From CBDCFV01 sp965203835 (lineage in GTDB: Bacteria; Chloroflexota; Dehalococcoidia; Lucifugimonadales; UBA3495): a DNA stretch of 64,000 bases. The position numbers and the translations under genes were made by a program. Location of the stretch: NCBI GenBank assembly GCA_965203835.1, contig OZ241919.1:3906001-3970000 (forward strand), in the 5' to 3' direction. Shown piece after piece: positions 1-8,776 of the stretch. Below the pieces are notes generated by a model. The model searched no databases, had not been told where the DNA came from, and saw only the letters and a program-made list of their open reading frames with translations. Positions within the stretch are counted from its first letter, which is position 1. Each line of letters opens with the position of its first letter.

Positions 1-3
1 GAT

Positions 4-40
4 GGTTGCCGGTCCCGTCCATGAGACAGGACCGGCAACC
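4..40 (-). terminator. Hairpin after the peptide-binding lipoprotein gene, possible terminator
   Basis: A perfect 12-bp inverted repeat (4-15 with 29-40, loop of 13) lies just beyond the stop codon of the minus-strand lipoprotein gene. Its position fits a terminator. Any T-run on the minus strand would fall outside the window, so termination cannot be confirmed. Confidence 0.5.
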
Positions 41-56
41 TGATTTCCTGCGCGGT

Positions 57-2027
57 CTACTTGAACTGGCTGTGGTACTGTTCATCCAGCCAGAGATTTT
101 CGAAGTTCAAACACAGTTGCAAAGTCTGGCATGGCTGGAAGTTCTTGATTTTCTTGTTTAACGGCCGGAAGTAGAACTGGGCCCAGAGGACCGGGGTATA
201 GTGAGGTTTTCCGCTCACAATGATCTGCTCGATCTGCCCCAGCAACTCCTTGCGTTTTTCCAGATCAGGCTCGCGCCGTTGTTGGTCGGCAAGCTCTATG
301 AGCTCGTCGTCGGTCCAATCGATCCTGTTCCGCGAACCGCCGGGCAGGTAGTGAGCGCCAAGTATGTCGTCGGGGTCGACGATGTTCAGGCCGTAGCGGG
401 TGAACATCATGTCGAAGTCGCCGTCCGCCTGCCTGGCCAAGTAAACGGCCGGCTCAGGCTGCATCGGGGTCGCTTCAATCCCAACGCGCTTCAACTGCGC
501 CAGCACGATTGCGGCGCCTTCCTTATGCACCACGTGGTTTATCAAATTTACGTCTTTGATGCCGTCGGGATACCCGGCTTCGGCGAGGAGTTGCCTGGCC
601 TCGTCCAAGTCCCGCGGGTCCTTCTGCGCGCCTTCCACGTAGACGTTGGTCAGGGGAGTTCCCGAACCGTCGACGTACCGGAAGCCCGGCCAGGTTGACA
701 CCTCCTCATCGGAGGCTGCGTACCAGGAGCCCGGCGGGAAAGGTGATCCCATCCAACCCTGTCCGAAGCCCCAACCGTCGAGGATTTCCTTGCGGTCTAT
801 GGCCAGGAATACGGCCCTTCTGACGCGCTCGTCATCAAACGGTTTCCTGTTGGCATTCATCATCACGCCGGCGATAGGAGGCATCACGAACGGGAAGTCC
901 CAGTCGTCTTTGAGTTCTTCCCGCAGCGTCACTCCGTCCTTGATTGATAGACCCGCGGTGGCGTAGGCCCACATCAGGATCTGCTCGGTGCGGATAGCAG
1001 CGATCTTCCGGGCATTGTCCTTGATGCCCGTTACCCTGTAGCCATCAAAGAAAGGTCGCCCCTCTTTCCAGTAGTCCTCGTTTTTCTCCATCTCCCAAGA
1101 GCTGCCGCGAGAATATTTTATCGGCTTGAAAGGACCTGACCCCAGAAGTTCCAGTGGTTCAAAGTCGATTTCCGGGTTTGACTCGGGGAGTGTCTCCACC
1201 CAGTGCTTGGGGTATATCTTCATGAAAGATACAGCCAGATAGTCCTGTAGGGCCGGCGCGCCGGGGAAAAGCAGGTTCAATTTGACCGTTTTGGGGTCGA
1301 TAACCTCGGCGCCGCTAACGTAGCCCTTCACCCTTCTGACCCGGGGCCGGGCAACTCCATCCTGGGCCCACCGGTCGATACTGAACTTGACGTCTTCTGC
1401 GGTGACTGGTTGGCCATCCCACCACTGGGCGTCGGTTAAATGGAAAGTGTAGGACATATTGTCGGCGCTTAGTTCCCAACTCTCCGCCAAGTCGCCGATG
1501 ATCTGGTCGGTGTTGACCGGGTTGTAGACCAGCAGGTTGTTCCATATGGAGCCGCCGCCCGCGGGGCCGCCGACGCAACACGACTGGTGGATATCCCATT
1601 TGTCCGGGGGAGAGAGGACTCCCATGGGGACTACGCCGCCGTACTTCCCTTGGCTCACCCAATCAGGGACTCCTACCATTTTGACCGGGACGGCAGTGGG
1701 AAGCGGCGCCGCCGCAGGCGTGGAGGTGGCAATCACCAGCACCTGTTTCTCTACTTCCTTGATAACCTCCACTTCTTTGACCACTTCCTTTTCTACTACG
1801 ACCGGCTTCTCTACCTCTTTGACAACCTCTTTCTCAACCACAACCGGTTTTTCGACTTCCTTGATGACCTCTTTCTCAATCACCTGCGGTTCGGCGGGAG
1901 CTGTGCCGCCACAGGCCGCAACGATGAATAACAACAGCAGTAATGGGGCAATGATCAGTGCTCTACCAGTGTTGAACTTGGGAATGGCCATGGGGAGGGA
2001 CATACGCATTCGCGGGTGGTGCGCCAT
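57..2027 (-). CDS. Peptide/nickel-type ABC transporter substrate-binding lipoprotein
   Basis: This is a family-5 (DppA/OppA-like) extracellular solute-binding protein of about 656 residues that would deliver peptides or similar solutes to an ABC importer. It starts with a signal sequence ending in a V-A-A-C lipobox (Cys near residue 39), so it should be a membrane-anchored lipoprotein. Residues about 45-95 are a Val/Glu/Lys-rich repeat (units like VEKEVVKEVEKPVV), probably a coiled or extended linker between anchor and binding domain. The ATG at 2027 is preferred because GGAGG sits seven bases upstream; a GTG at 2033 is too close to it. No permease gene is adjacent here, but a full SBP-permease set lies at 7.8-11.8 kb. 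Confidence 0.9.
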   Translation of the reverse strand: MAHHPRMRMSLPMAIPKFNTGRALIIAPLLLLLFIVAACGGTAPAEPQVIEKEVIKEVEKPVVVEKEVVKEVEKPVVVEKEVVKEVEVIKEVEKQVLVIATSTPAAAPLPTAVPVKMVGVPDWVSQGKYGGVVPMGVLSPPDKWDIHQSCCVGGPAGGGSIWNNLLVYNPVNTDQIIGDLAESWELSADNMSYTFHLTDAQWWDGQPVTAEDVKFSIDRWAQDGVARPRVRRVKGYVSGAEVIDPKTVKLNLLFPGAPALQDYLAVSFMKIYPKHWVETLPESNPEIDFEPLELLGSGPFKPIKYSRGSSWEMEKNEDYWKEGRPFFDGYRVTGIKDNARKIAAIRTEQILMWAYATAGLSIKDGVTLREELKDDWDFPFVMPPIAGVMMNANRKPFDDERVRRAVFLAIDRKEILDGWGFGQGWMGSPFPPGSWYAASDEEVSTWPGFRYVDGSGTPLTNVYVEGAQKDPRDLDEARQLLAEAGYPDGIKDVNLINHVVHKEGAAIVLAQLKRVGIEATPMQPEPAVYLARQADGDFDMMFTRYGLNIVDPDDILGAHYLPGGSRNRIDWTDDELIELADQQRREPDLEKRKELLGQIEQIIVSGKPHYTPVLWAQFYFRPLNKKIKNFQPCQTLQLCLNFENLWLDEQYHSQFK

Positions 2028-2362
2028 TTTCACGCCTCCATCACTTTATGGGGTGTATGAGGTCATGTGCGGGGGTCACCGTATGTGGGGTTATGTGACC
2101 CGTGGAGCAGCCGGGGCACCCTGATAATTGGGCTACAAACTAGCAAATCCAGATTATTAAGTCAATAGAATGAAATCGTTGTAATATACGTTCTAAAATA
2201 TTACGAAGTTCGGTATTATTAATGTAAATCGTAATGCAGCGGACCGCTGCCGGACTTTACTATAAGTGTCGTTGTCTTCGATTCATAGACCATGATTGCT
2301 ATAACTTTCACAAGTTTCGATAATCGTGCTACAATTTCGTCGAATACATTATTTAGTGATCA
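2028..2362. other. AT-rich intergenic region between divergent genes
   Basis: This stretch separates the divergent lipoprotein and helicase genes. It is clearly more AT-rich than its surroundings and holds a good plus-strand promoter (2307-2335). I see no RNA gene or riboswitch in it. Confidence 0.6.
2307..2335 (+). promoter_or_regulatory. Sigma-70-type promoter for the DEAD-box helicase
   Basis: TTCACA at 2307-2312 and TACAAT at 2330-2335 are separated by exactly 17 bases. Transcription would start near 2342, about 20 bases before the first possible start codon of the helicase. Confidence 0.6.
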
Positions 2363-3796
2363 TTGGTCGGCTGTGCTACACCAGATTGTGATGAGTTCTT
2401 TGACCGGCCTGTGCTGTTGGAGGGACCACTGATTCTAGGTAAACTGACCCGCAAATTGTCCAGCGCCTTTTTTATTCGTTTCCGTCCGCCGCCTTCATCT
2501 CCCCGCGAACCCCTCGAAGTTGATGACACCGCCGATGTCCTGACACTGGACCGGCCCTCAGAACCGTCCCAACCTGCATCTCCCCAGCCTCGCCGACGCC
2601 GTAACCAAGCCGGCCCCCGCAAGCGCCCTGTAACTCCTGAGTCCGTTGCCCCGGATAAATATGAGGAGAAGCCGCGGCTTTTTGGGACAGAGCCGGTTTC
2701 GGCAGCAGTAGGGCAGGCGCTCGATAGCATGGGCTATGATGAGCCGACGCCCATACAACAACAAATAATTCCGTTGGTGCGTGCCGGGCGGGACGTGGTA
2801 GGTCAAGCCCAGACCGGGACCGGTAAAACGGCTGCCTTCGGGATTCCGTTAGTGGAAGGGATCGACCGCAGGGGTCGCGAACCGCAGGCGTTGGTGTTGG
2901 CGCCGACTAGGGAACTTGCGGTGCAAGTCACAGGGGAACTGTCCCGTTTGGGGCAGTATTCGGGCGTGAAGGTGGTTGCCATCTACGGCGGCCAGTCGAT
3001 GGCGCGGCAGATCGCATCCCTTGACCGGGGCGTTCACATAATCGTGGCGACCCCCGGCCGTTTGATAGACCACATGCAAAGGGGCAATCTGCGTCTCGAT
3101 AATATCAAGTCGCTGGTCCTGGACGAGGCGGACCAGATGCTGGACATCGGCTTTTTCGACGACATCAACTACATTGTGCGGCGCACGCCACGGTCCCGGC
3201 AGACCTTGTTGTTCTCCGCCACCATCCCCGGGCCCATCAAGAGATTGGCGGAGCGTTACTTGGATGACCCTGAGTGGATAAGGGTAGGCGGCGATGCCGA
3301 ACCGGTGGAGCAGGTGGACCAGCGTTACTATGAAGTTGCCGACCAAGACCGCCCCTTCGCCCTCGACGGGTTGTTGCGGGAGCCAGGGTTGATTCATCAA
3401 GCGCTGGTCTTCCGGCGGACCAAAGTCGGCGTTGACCGGCTGACGGCCTACCTGCGCGAGCGCGGGCACGACGCACAGGCGATTCACGGGGACATGACGC
3501 AAGGCCACCGGGAACGGGTTATGAACCGCTTCAGGTCGGGCGACCTGCGAGTTCTGATTGCGACCAATGTTGCCGCCAGGGGGCTGGACATACCGGCGGT
3601 GTCACACGTTATCAACTACGACATGCCGGGCAACCTGGAGGAATACGTCCACCGCATCGGCAGGACGGCCCGGATGGGGCGTCCCGGCACCGCTATCACC
3701 TTCGTTTCCGAATGGGACTTCCAGGTACTAGACATGCTGCAAGCCCATCTGGGCGACGAATTGCAGCCAGGGAACCTGGTACTGGCGTCCCGATAG
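2363..3796 (+). CDS. DEAD-box ATP-dependent RNA helicase
   Basis: This is an ATP-dependent RNA helicase that probably remodels RNA in ribosome assembly or mRNA decay. The core begins around residue 108 and shows the motifs in order: Q motif (EPTPIQQQ), motif I AQTGTGKT, Ia PTRELA, II DEAD, III SAT and VI HRIGRTAR. The first ~100 residues have no recognisable fold, being Pro/Arg-rich with a basic patch (PRRRR). The start is uncertain. The frame opens with TTG at 2363, which has no convincing ribosome binding site, so the true start may lie further in. The C-terminus ends soon after the second RecA-like domain, as in short DEAD proteins. Confidence 0.92.
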   Translation: MVGCATPDCDEFFDRPVLLEGPLILGKLTRKLSSAFFIRFRPPPSSPREPLEVDDTADVLTLDRPSEPSQPASPQPRRRRNQAGPRKRPVTPESVAPDKYEEKPRLFGTEPVSAAVGQALDSMGYDEPTPIQQQIIPLVRAGRDVVGQAQTGTGKTAAFGIPLVEGIDRRGREPQALVLAPTRELAVQVTGELSRLGQYSGVKVVAIYGGQSMARQIASLDRGVHIIVATPGRLIDHMQRGNLRLDNIKSLVLDEADQMLDIGFFDDINYIVRRTPRSRQTLLFSATIPGPIKRLAERYLDDPEWIRVGGDAEPVEQVDQRYYEVADQDRPFALDGLLREPGLIHQALVFRRTKVGVDRLTAYLRERGHDAQAIHGDMTQGHRERVMNRFRSGDLRVLIATNVAARGLDIPAVSHVINYDMPGNLEEYVHRIGRTARMGRPGTAITFVSEWDFQVLDMLQAHLGDELQPGNLVLASR

Positions 3797-3905
3797 CCTG
3801 TAGACCTGTTCAAGTCACCGGTCGGTGCGCGGGGAACGGCTGTTTCCTATCGGAAACCGTGTTCCTCAAGACCATGGCCGTCCCCGCGCCCGCTGCGATG
3901 AGTTC

Positions 3906-5429
3906 TTACGTAGTAGGAAGAGGCGCCCTGTCGCCCGTCTGGAGCTGCCAGAAGCGGACCATGGCCGCCATGTCACGAACCCTGTCCCGTTGGTCCGGGT
4001 TGTTGTAAAGGTTGTTCAGCTCATAGGGGTCGCTGTTCAGGTCGAACAACTCGCACTGGTCGCCGGCGCACAGATTGAGCTTCCACCCGCCGGAAACCAC
4101 CGACCGCCAAGGCTGGGTGATCATGCGGTTGATTGTCCCTGTGCCCAGGTCCCGTTCGGGCACCTGTTCGCTGTGCCCGTTCCACTGGACGAAGACGGCG
4201 TTATCCTCAAGAGATTCCTGCCCTTGGAGCACGGGCAGGCGGCTCCTGCCCTGCAAGTGGCGCGGCACCGGTTGTCCGAGCAGGTCGAGCAGGGTTGGCA
4301 CCAAGTCAATCTGACCGACAGCGCCGCCAATGTCCGTCTGATTCGCGGAGAGCCAGGGCACCCGCATCAACAACGGCACCCGGGCGGCCTCGTCGTAGAA
4401 GGACCGCTTCTCAAGCATCCCGTGGTCTCCCAGGAGGTCGCCGTGTTCACTGGTGAACACCACCACCGTGTTATCGGCGATGCCTGCACTGTCCAGGGCG
4501 GAGGTAATCTTGCCGACCATCCTGTCCACTAATGTGATGTTGGCGAAATAGTGTGCGCGGAGCCTCCTCCAACCTGCCTCGGTAGCTATGTCTTCTTTAT
4601 GTGCAGCGTACTCTTGCATGTAGTAGTCGTCGTATTGATTCCCTTGGCCGTCCATATACTGTTGATAATAATCGGCCCTGGAGCGGTTCAGCAGCGATGC
4701 CCCGTCCGGTTTCTTCAAGAATGCCGGGCCGACGGGTAGTTGGGCCGGGTCGTACATGTCCTGAAGGGGGCCAATATAAGGGGAATGGGGCTCGAAAGTG
4801 CTGACGTAGAGAACGAATGGGCGGTCCTTGTTCTCTTGGATGAATCCTGCCGCCCGGTCGCCAAGGAACGACGCCATCTGAAACTCTTCGGGCAAGGTCG
4901 CCCGCTGGTTGGCGGAAAATATGGGAGCCCTGGCCTCGGCGTCTCCAAACATGCGCTGCCGCCCCTCGCTGTCAGGGGTTGGGGTGAAACCGTTGGCGAT
5001 CAAGTGCTGGTGGTAATCGCTGAAGCGGTAACGGTACTCCCGCTTGGTGTATTCGGCCCGGTGGCCGTCCTCGGTACTGACCCAAGCGTCGAACCCGTGC
5101 TGGGGGATTACGTCGTCGCCCAAGTGCCACTTGCCGAAGTACCCGCACAGGTAGTCTGAGGACATCATCTCCGCAATGGTCTTGGTGTCCGGCGGCAACG
5201 TCAGGCGGTTTATCACCGGCCCCGCAGTATGGGGGTAGAGGCCGGTCATTATGGAGGCACGGGCCGGTGTGCACACCGGCTGGGTGACATAGGCGCGACG
5301 GAACACGAAGCTTTGCGTTGCGAGAGAGTTGAGGTTGGGGGTTTGGATCCAGTCGTTGCCGTAGCACTTCATGGTGTCGTAGCGTTGCTGGTCGCTAAAG
5401 ACGAACACGAGGTTGGGCCGGTCAGGCAT
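3906..5429 (-). CDS. Sulfatase (arylsulfatase/choline-sulfatase-like)
   Basis: This is an alkaline-phosphatase-fold sulfatase of 507 residues that hydrolyses sulfate esters. The signature C-T-P-A-R starts at Cys53, the residue oxidised to formylglycine in Cys-type sulfatases. The N-terminal SDQQRYD stretch and the later GKWHLG and SEHGD motifs are the usual metal and substrate positions. There is no signal peptide, so the enzyme is probably cytoplasmic. ATG at 5429 follows AAGGAG with an eight-base gap; an earlier in-frame codon at 5447 is less likely. The formylglycine-generating enzyme needed to mature it is encoded immediately upstream. The substrate is unknown. Confidence 0.93.
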   Translation of the reverse strand: MPDRPNLVFVFSDQQRYDTMKCYGNDWIQTPNLNSLATQSFVFRRAYVTQPVCTPARASIMTGLYPHTAGPVINRLTLPPDTKTIAEMMSSDYLCGYFGKWHLGDDVIPQHGFDAWVSTEDGHRAEYTKREYRYRFSDYHQHLIANGFTPTPDSEGRQRMFGDAEARAPIFSANQRATLPEEFQMASFLGDRAAGFIQENKDRPFVLYVSTFEPHSPYIGPLQDMYDPAQLPVGPAFLKKPDGASLLNRSRADYYQQYMDGQGNQYDDYYMQEYAAHKEDIATEAGWRRLRAHYFANITLVDRMVGKITSALDSAGIADNTVVVFTSEHGDLLGDHGMLEKRSFYDEAARVPLLMRVPWLSANQTDIGGAVGQIDLVPTLLDLLGQPVPRHLQGRSRLPVLQGQESLEDNAVFVQWNGHSEQVPERDLGTGTINRMITQPWRSVVSGGWKLNLCAGDQCELFDLNSDPYELNNLYNNPDQRDRVRDMAAMVRFWQLQTGDRAPLPTT

Positions 5430-5474
5430 GGGGTTCACTCCTTGCAAAGTGTTTGGGATGTGGTTGGGGATATA

Positions 5475-5497
5475 GATTCCCGCCTGCGCGGGAATGA
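5475..5497. repeat. Short palindromic repeat (REP-like)
   Basis: ATTCCCGC (5476-5483) pairs with GCGGGAAT (5488-5495) around a four-base loop. It lies in the gap between the formylglycine-generating enzyme and sulfatase genes. The motif resembles short palindromes dispersed in many bacterial genomes; a loosely related sequence appears near 19331. It has no T-run, so it is not a standard terminator. Confidence 0.5.
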
Positions 5498-5587
5498 CGG
5501 GTTGTAGCAGGTCATGATCGGGTTGTAGGTCTAGGCGTTGGAAGGTTGCATGTTCGGTATAGTCGGTTTACACGTCTGGTAGGCAGG

Positions 5588-6601
5588 TTACACGTCACGC
5601 ACGCAACGGAAGCCAAGGTTGCCGGTGGAACTGTCGGGAGTGTTGGAGCTTCTGGCCGCTACCCGGTAGCGGTAGCAATAGGACGCATGGCACAGGTAAG
5701 AGCCGCCCCTCATGCAGCGAGATGTGCCGGAGGAGGGGCCCTTGGGGTTCTCGGCGGCACCGGGTTGGTCCGGCAGACTCGACTTGACGGACGGGCTGAA
5801 CCAGTCGGCGCACCATTCCCAGACGTTGCCGGTCATGTTGTAAAGACCGTAGCCGTTGGGTGCGAAAGAGCGGGCGGGCGCGGCGGCGGCGTAGCCGTCG
5901 TCGCCGGTGTTGTGCTCTGGAAACCGGCCCTGCCAGATGTTGGAAAGATGTTTGCCGCCGGGGGTCAGTTCATCGCCCCAAGGGTAGCGCTTCTGCTCCA
6001 GCCCGCCTCGGGCCGCGCACTCCCACTCGGCCTCCGTGGGCAGCCGTTTGCCAGCCCACTGGCAGTAAGCGAAAGCATCGTTCCACGAAACGTGCACCAC
6101 GGGATGTTGGGGACGTTTGACCACGCTGGTGCCCGGGCCTTCCGGCCGGCGCCAGCAGGCGCCGGTGACGGGCCACCACCAGGGCGCTTCCAGCACGGCC
6201 TTGTTGACCGTGGCGGCCGCCTTGGGCGGGACGAGGGCATGAAAGACGAAGGACCAGCCGAAGGTCTCGGCTTCGGTCTTGTAGCCGGTGACCTTGACGA
6301 ACTGGGCAAACTGGGCGTTAGTGACGGCGCAAGCGTCGATGAAAAATGGGTCCAATCGGACTTTTCGTATCGGCCCTTCGCCGTCCGATGGGTAGCCCTC
6401 TCGATCGTCGGTGCCCATCAGGAACTCTCCACCGGGGACCAGTATCATGCCCTTGGTCGGGCCGCGACCGGAACGGAGCAGGGCCGGCGCAGCGTCAACC
6501 CGCGTGTTTTGCGTGTCCGCCCGGCTGTTTGTTGCGGCCTTGGCAGGCGCGCAACAAACTGGGTCTTGCTGGATAGGAATGTGCGGCCCCGATGTCGACA
6601 T
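5588..6601 (-). CDS. Formylglycine-generating enzyme (SUMF1/FGE family)
   Basis: This enzyme converts the active-site Cys of sulfatases to C-alpha-formylglycine. It is a true FGE, not just a generic member of the fold. Near the C-terminus it has GGSYLCHASYC, carrying the two catalytic cysteines five residues apart, followed by RSSNTPDSS and GNLGFRC as in known FGEs. VPGGEFLMG near residue 56 and GNVWEW are typical family motifs. The ATG at 6601 overlaps the TGA of the upstream M24 peptidase gene (TGATG), suggesting translational coupling. The downstream gene is a Cys-type sulfatase, its probable client. Confidence 0.93.
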   Translation of the reverse strand: MSTSGPHIPIQQDPVCCAPAKAATNSRADTQNTRVDAAPALLRSGRGPTKGMILVPGGEFLMGTDDREGYPSDGEGPIRKVRLDPFFIDACAVTNAQFAQFVKVTGYKTEAETFGWSFVFHALVPPKAAATVNKAVLEAPWWWPVTGACWRRPEGPGTSVVKRPQHPVVHVSWNDAFAYCQWAGKRLPTEAEWECAARGGLEQKRYPWGDELTPGGKHLSNIWQGRFPEHNTGDDGYAAAAPARSFAPNGYGLYNMTGNVWEWCADWFSPSVKSSLPDQPGAAENPKGPSSGTSRCMRGGSYLCHASYCYRYRVAARSSNTPDSSTGNLGFRCVRDV

Positions 6602-7719
6602 CAAAGCACCATCAGTTCATCGGTGTTCATGAAGGTGGTGATTATTTCCGGACCGTCGTCGTTGATCACCACCAAGTCTTCTATGTGGAACCCTTGTTCA
6701 CCGGGCCACCTGACGCGGGTCTCGACCGCGAAGACCATGTTGGGTTGCAGCAAGGTATGGTCGTTGGCGGCCAGCATTGGGCTCTCGTGGATGTAGAGTC
6801 CGACTCCGTGTCCGGCAAAAGCCAAGCCGAAGGGAATGTCCACCCTTCGATAGCCCTGCGCCGCTACCTCGAACACTTCCGACGCAGGGGTCCCGGGACG
6901 CATAACTTCGATGGTAGCCTTATGCACCTCCATCAATCTGTCGTAAATGGAGCGCTGCTCGGGGGTTGCCCTGCCGACTACGGCGGTACGCCCGATGTCG
7001 GAGTAATATCCTGAGAAATAGCCGCCGCAATCGGTCTTGACCAGGTCGCCCTCACGGACTTCCAGTTGAGTTGGATCGGGATGAGCGTGGCCGGTGTTGG
7101 GGCCTACGGTCAGGTACAAAAAGGCGGGCAAATCGGCCCCGGCTTGCAGAATGTTGCCGCCCAGTCTGTTTACCAAGTTACGTTCGGTCTCGCCCGCACG
7201 GGCAGTGGAGTAGGTAGCCATCAGCGCGTGCTCAGTCGCTATCGCTCCACGTCTGAGCACTTCCAGCTCCGCCGGTGTCTTGATCATGCGGACCTTGCTG
7301 AACAGGTCTTCGCACGAAACGAAACTGGCTTCGGGCATGGCATCGACCAGTTCCCTATAGTGTTCGGAGGAAAGATAACCCGGTTCTATGCCAATGCGAC
7401 CAGCGCTCAGGCCCTTTTCGTGCAACACGTCGGCCAACACTTGGACCGGAGAGGACCGATGCTGCACGTAACCGCGAACGTCCTCAATCCAGGTTTTCTC
7501 ACGAACGTAACCTTCCTCATTGGTGGCGGTGATGAAAACGGGTTCGCCTTCCTTGGGCAGCACCACCAAGGCCAACCGGTCGCGGATGAAGCGTTGCGTC
7601 CACAACAATACACCCGAGGCGTAAGGAACGTTCTCGGGTGACATCGCCACCACGGCGTCCACGTCGCTGGCAGCTATCGCTTGCTGCAACGCGTTAAAGT
7701 CGCCAAGCATTTCGGCCAC
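6601..7719 (-). CDS. M24 family metallopeptidase (Xaa-Pro aminopeptidase-like)
   Basis: This is a pita-bread-fold metallopeptidase of 372 residues, likely an Xaa-Pro dipeptidase or aminopeptidase. The two-metal site is visible: DCGG, SDIGRT, GHGVG, the Glu in VETR and the Glu in IEDLV. The creatinase-like N-terminal domain is also present. A GTG start at 7719 is chosen because AAGGAG lies six bases upstream; the frame extends further but would run into the upstream terminator. It lies at the head of an apparent M24-FGE-sulfatase transcript. With the peptide importer upstream, a role in using imported peptides is plausible. Confidence 0.88.
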   Translation of the reverse strand: MAEMLGDFNALQQAIAASDVDAVVAMSPENVPYASGVLLWTQRFIRDRLALVVLPKEGEPVFITATNEEGYVREKTWIEDVRGYVQHRSSPVQVLADVLHEKGLSAGRIGIEPGYLSSEHYRELVDAMPEASFVSCEDLFSKVRMIKTPAELEVLRRGAIATEHALMATYSTARAGETERNLVNRLGGNILQAGADLPAFLYLTVGPNTGHAHPDPTQLEVREGDLVKTDCGGYFSGYYSDIGRTAVVGRATPEQRSIYDRLMEVHKATIEVMRPGTPASEVFEVAAQGYRRVDIPFGLAFAGHGVGLYIHESPMLAANDHTLLQPNMVFAVETRVRWPGEQGFHIEDLVVINDDGPEIITTFMNTDELMVL

Positions 7720-7775
7720 ATTTGTCTCCTTGCGTTCAGAATATAGCGGTATCTCTTCCGGGTACATGGCAGATG

Positions 7776-7805
7776 AAAAGGGCCGCAACACTGTGCGGCC
7801 CTTTC
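7776..7805 (-). terminator. Rho-independent terminator of the peptide ABC operon
   Basis: An 11-bp stem (7777-7787 with 7794-7804) with a six-base loop is followed on the minus strand by a run of T. It sits just past the last permease gene and before the M24 gene. Confidence 0.75.
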
Positions 7806-7826
7806 TTCCTGGGGCAAAAGAGAGGG

Positions 7827-8753
7827 TTAGCCCGAACCGGTCCCGCGGAGGCGGGGGTCCAGAACGTCGCGCAGGGCGTCCCCCAACAGGTTGACGGAGA
7901 ACACCGCCAACGCTATCGCCAATCCGGGGAAGAATATCAGCCACGGAGCCACCTGAATCAATTTCTGGGCGGCGCCACTGAGCATCCCGCCCCAGGAGGG
8001 CATGTCCGCGGGTACGCCGGCGCCCAGGAAGCTCAACGACGCTTCCACGATGATGGCCCACCCCAGAGTGATGGTGGAGAGCACTATCAGGGATGCCACG
8101 CAGTTGGGCAGAATGTGCCGAAGCATGATGCGCGCGGAACTGCAACCCATGGCGCGGGCCGCCAGGACGTAGTCCATTTCCTTGATGCTCAATCCCTGGG
8201 ACCTCAGGATTCTGGTAATCCCAGGGACGAATACAATTACAAGTGCGGCGATCACGTTGTTCACAGAGGACCCCAGTACGGCCATGATCGCCAATGCCAG
8301 CACGAGTCCAGGGAAGGCCATCATGGCGTCGATGACGCGCTGCACAAGCAGGTCGAAGGCACCTCCCACGTAGGCGCTGCTGATACCCAGGGCGCCTCCG
8401 ATTATCGCTCCCAGAACAACGCTGACTATCCCCACGTGAAGGGCCAACCGGGTGCCGAAGATAATCCTGCTGAGAACGTCGCGCCCCACGTCGTCTCCGC
8501 CGAGCAGGTAGGCGCCGCCGGGCTTGGCGTACCGGAACTCGGTCGGGTTCGTCTCGTAGGGATCATAGGGGGCGAGCAGGTTCGCGAAGATAGCAACCAG
8601 TATCAAAAGGAGCATCAACGCGCCGCCCATTGCACCCAGCGGTTTCCGCTTGGAGAAGTGCCGAATGCCTTCCCAAGCAGGGCCGAGCTTGTCCAGTCCT
8701 CTTCGACCCAGACTGGGAGACCCGGCAATTGATCCTATGCCTCTAGTCGTCAT
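7827..8753 (-). CDS. Peptide ABC transporter permease (DppC-like)
   Basis: This is the second membrane subunit of a dipeptide/oligopeptide importer, about 308 residues. An N-terminal transmembrane helix (GGALMLLLILVAIFANLLAP) leads into the OppC N-terminal region, followed by the BPD_transp_1 domain with its ATPase-contacting loop (VLAARAMGCSSARIMLRHILPN). ATG at 8753 follows AGGTGAT; the longer frame to 8807 would overlap the upstream permease gene. It is the last gene of SBP-DppB-DppC. No ATPase subunit is encoded here, so these must come from elsewhere. Confidence 0.92.
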   Translation of the reverse strand: MTTRGIGSIAGSPSLGRRGLDKLGPAWEGIRHFSKRKPLGAMGGALMLLLILVAIFANLLAPYDPYETNPTEFRYAKPGGAYLLGGDDVGRDVLSRIIFGTRLALHVGIVSVVLGAIIGGALGISSAYVGGAFDLLVQRVIDAMMAFPGLVLALAIMAVLGSSVNNVIAALVIVFVPGITRILRSQGLSIKEMDYVLAARAMGCSSARIMLRHILPNCVASLIVLSTITLGWAIIVEASLSFLGAGVPADMPSWGGMLSGAAQKLIQVAPWLIFFPGLAIALAVFSVNLLGDALRDVLDPRLRGTGSG

Positions 8754-8776
8754 ATCACCTAATCCCCACTTGAGGT

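Noticed and set aside
7722..8732. Plus-strand open frame of 336 codons over the permease gene
   Set aside because: The minus-strand permease has family motifs, start site and operon context. The plus-strand translation is Gln/His/Gly-rich with no domain.
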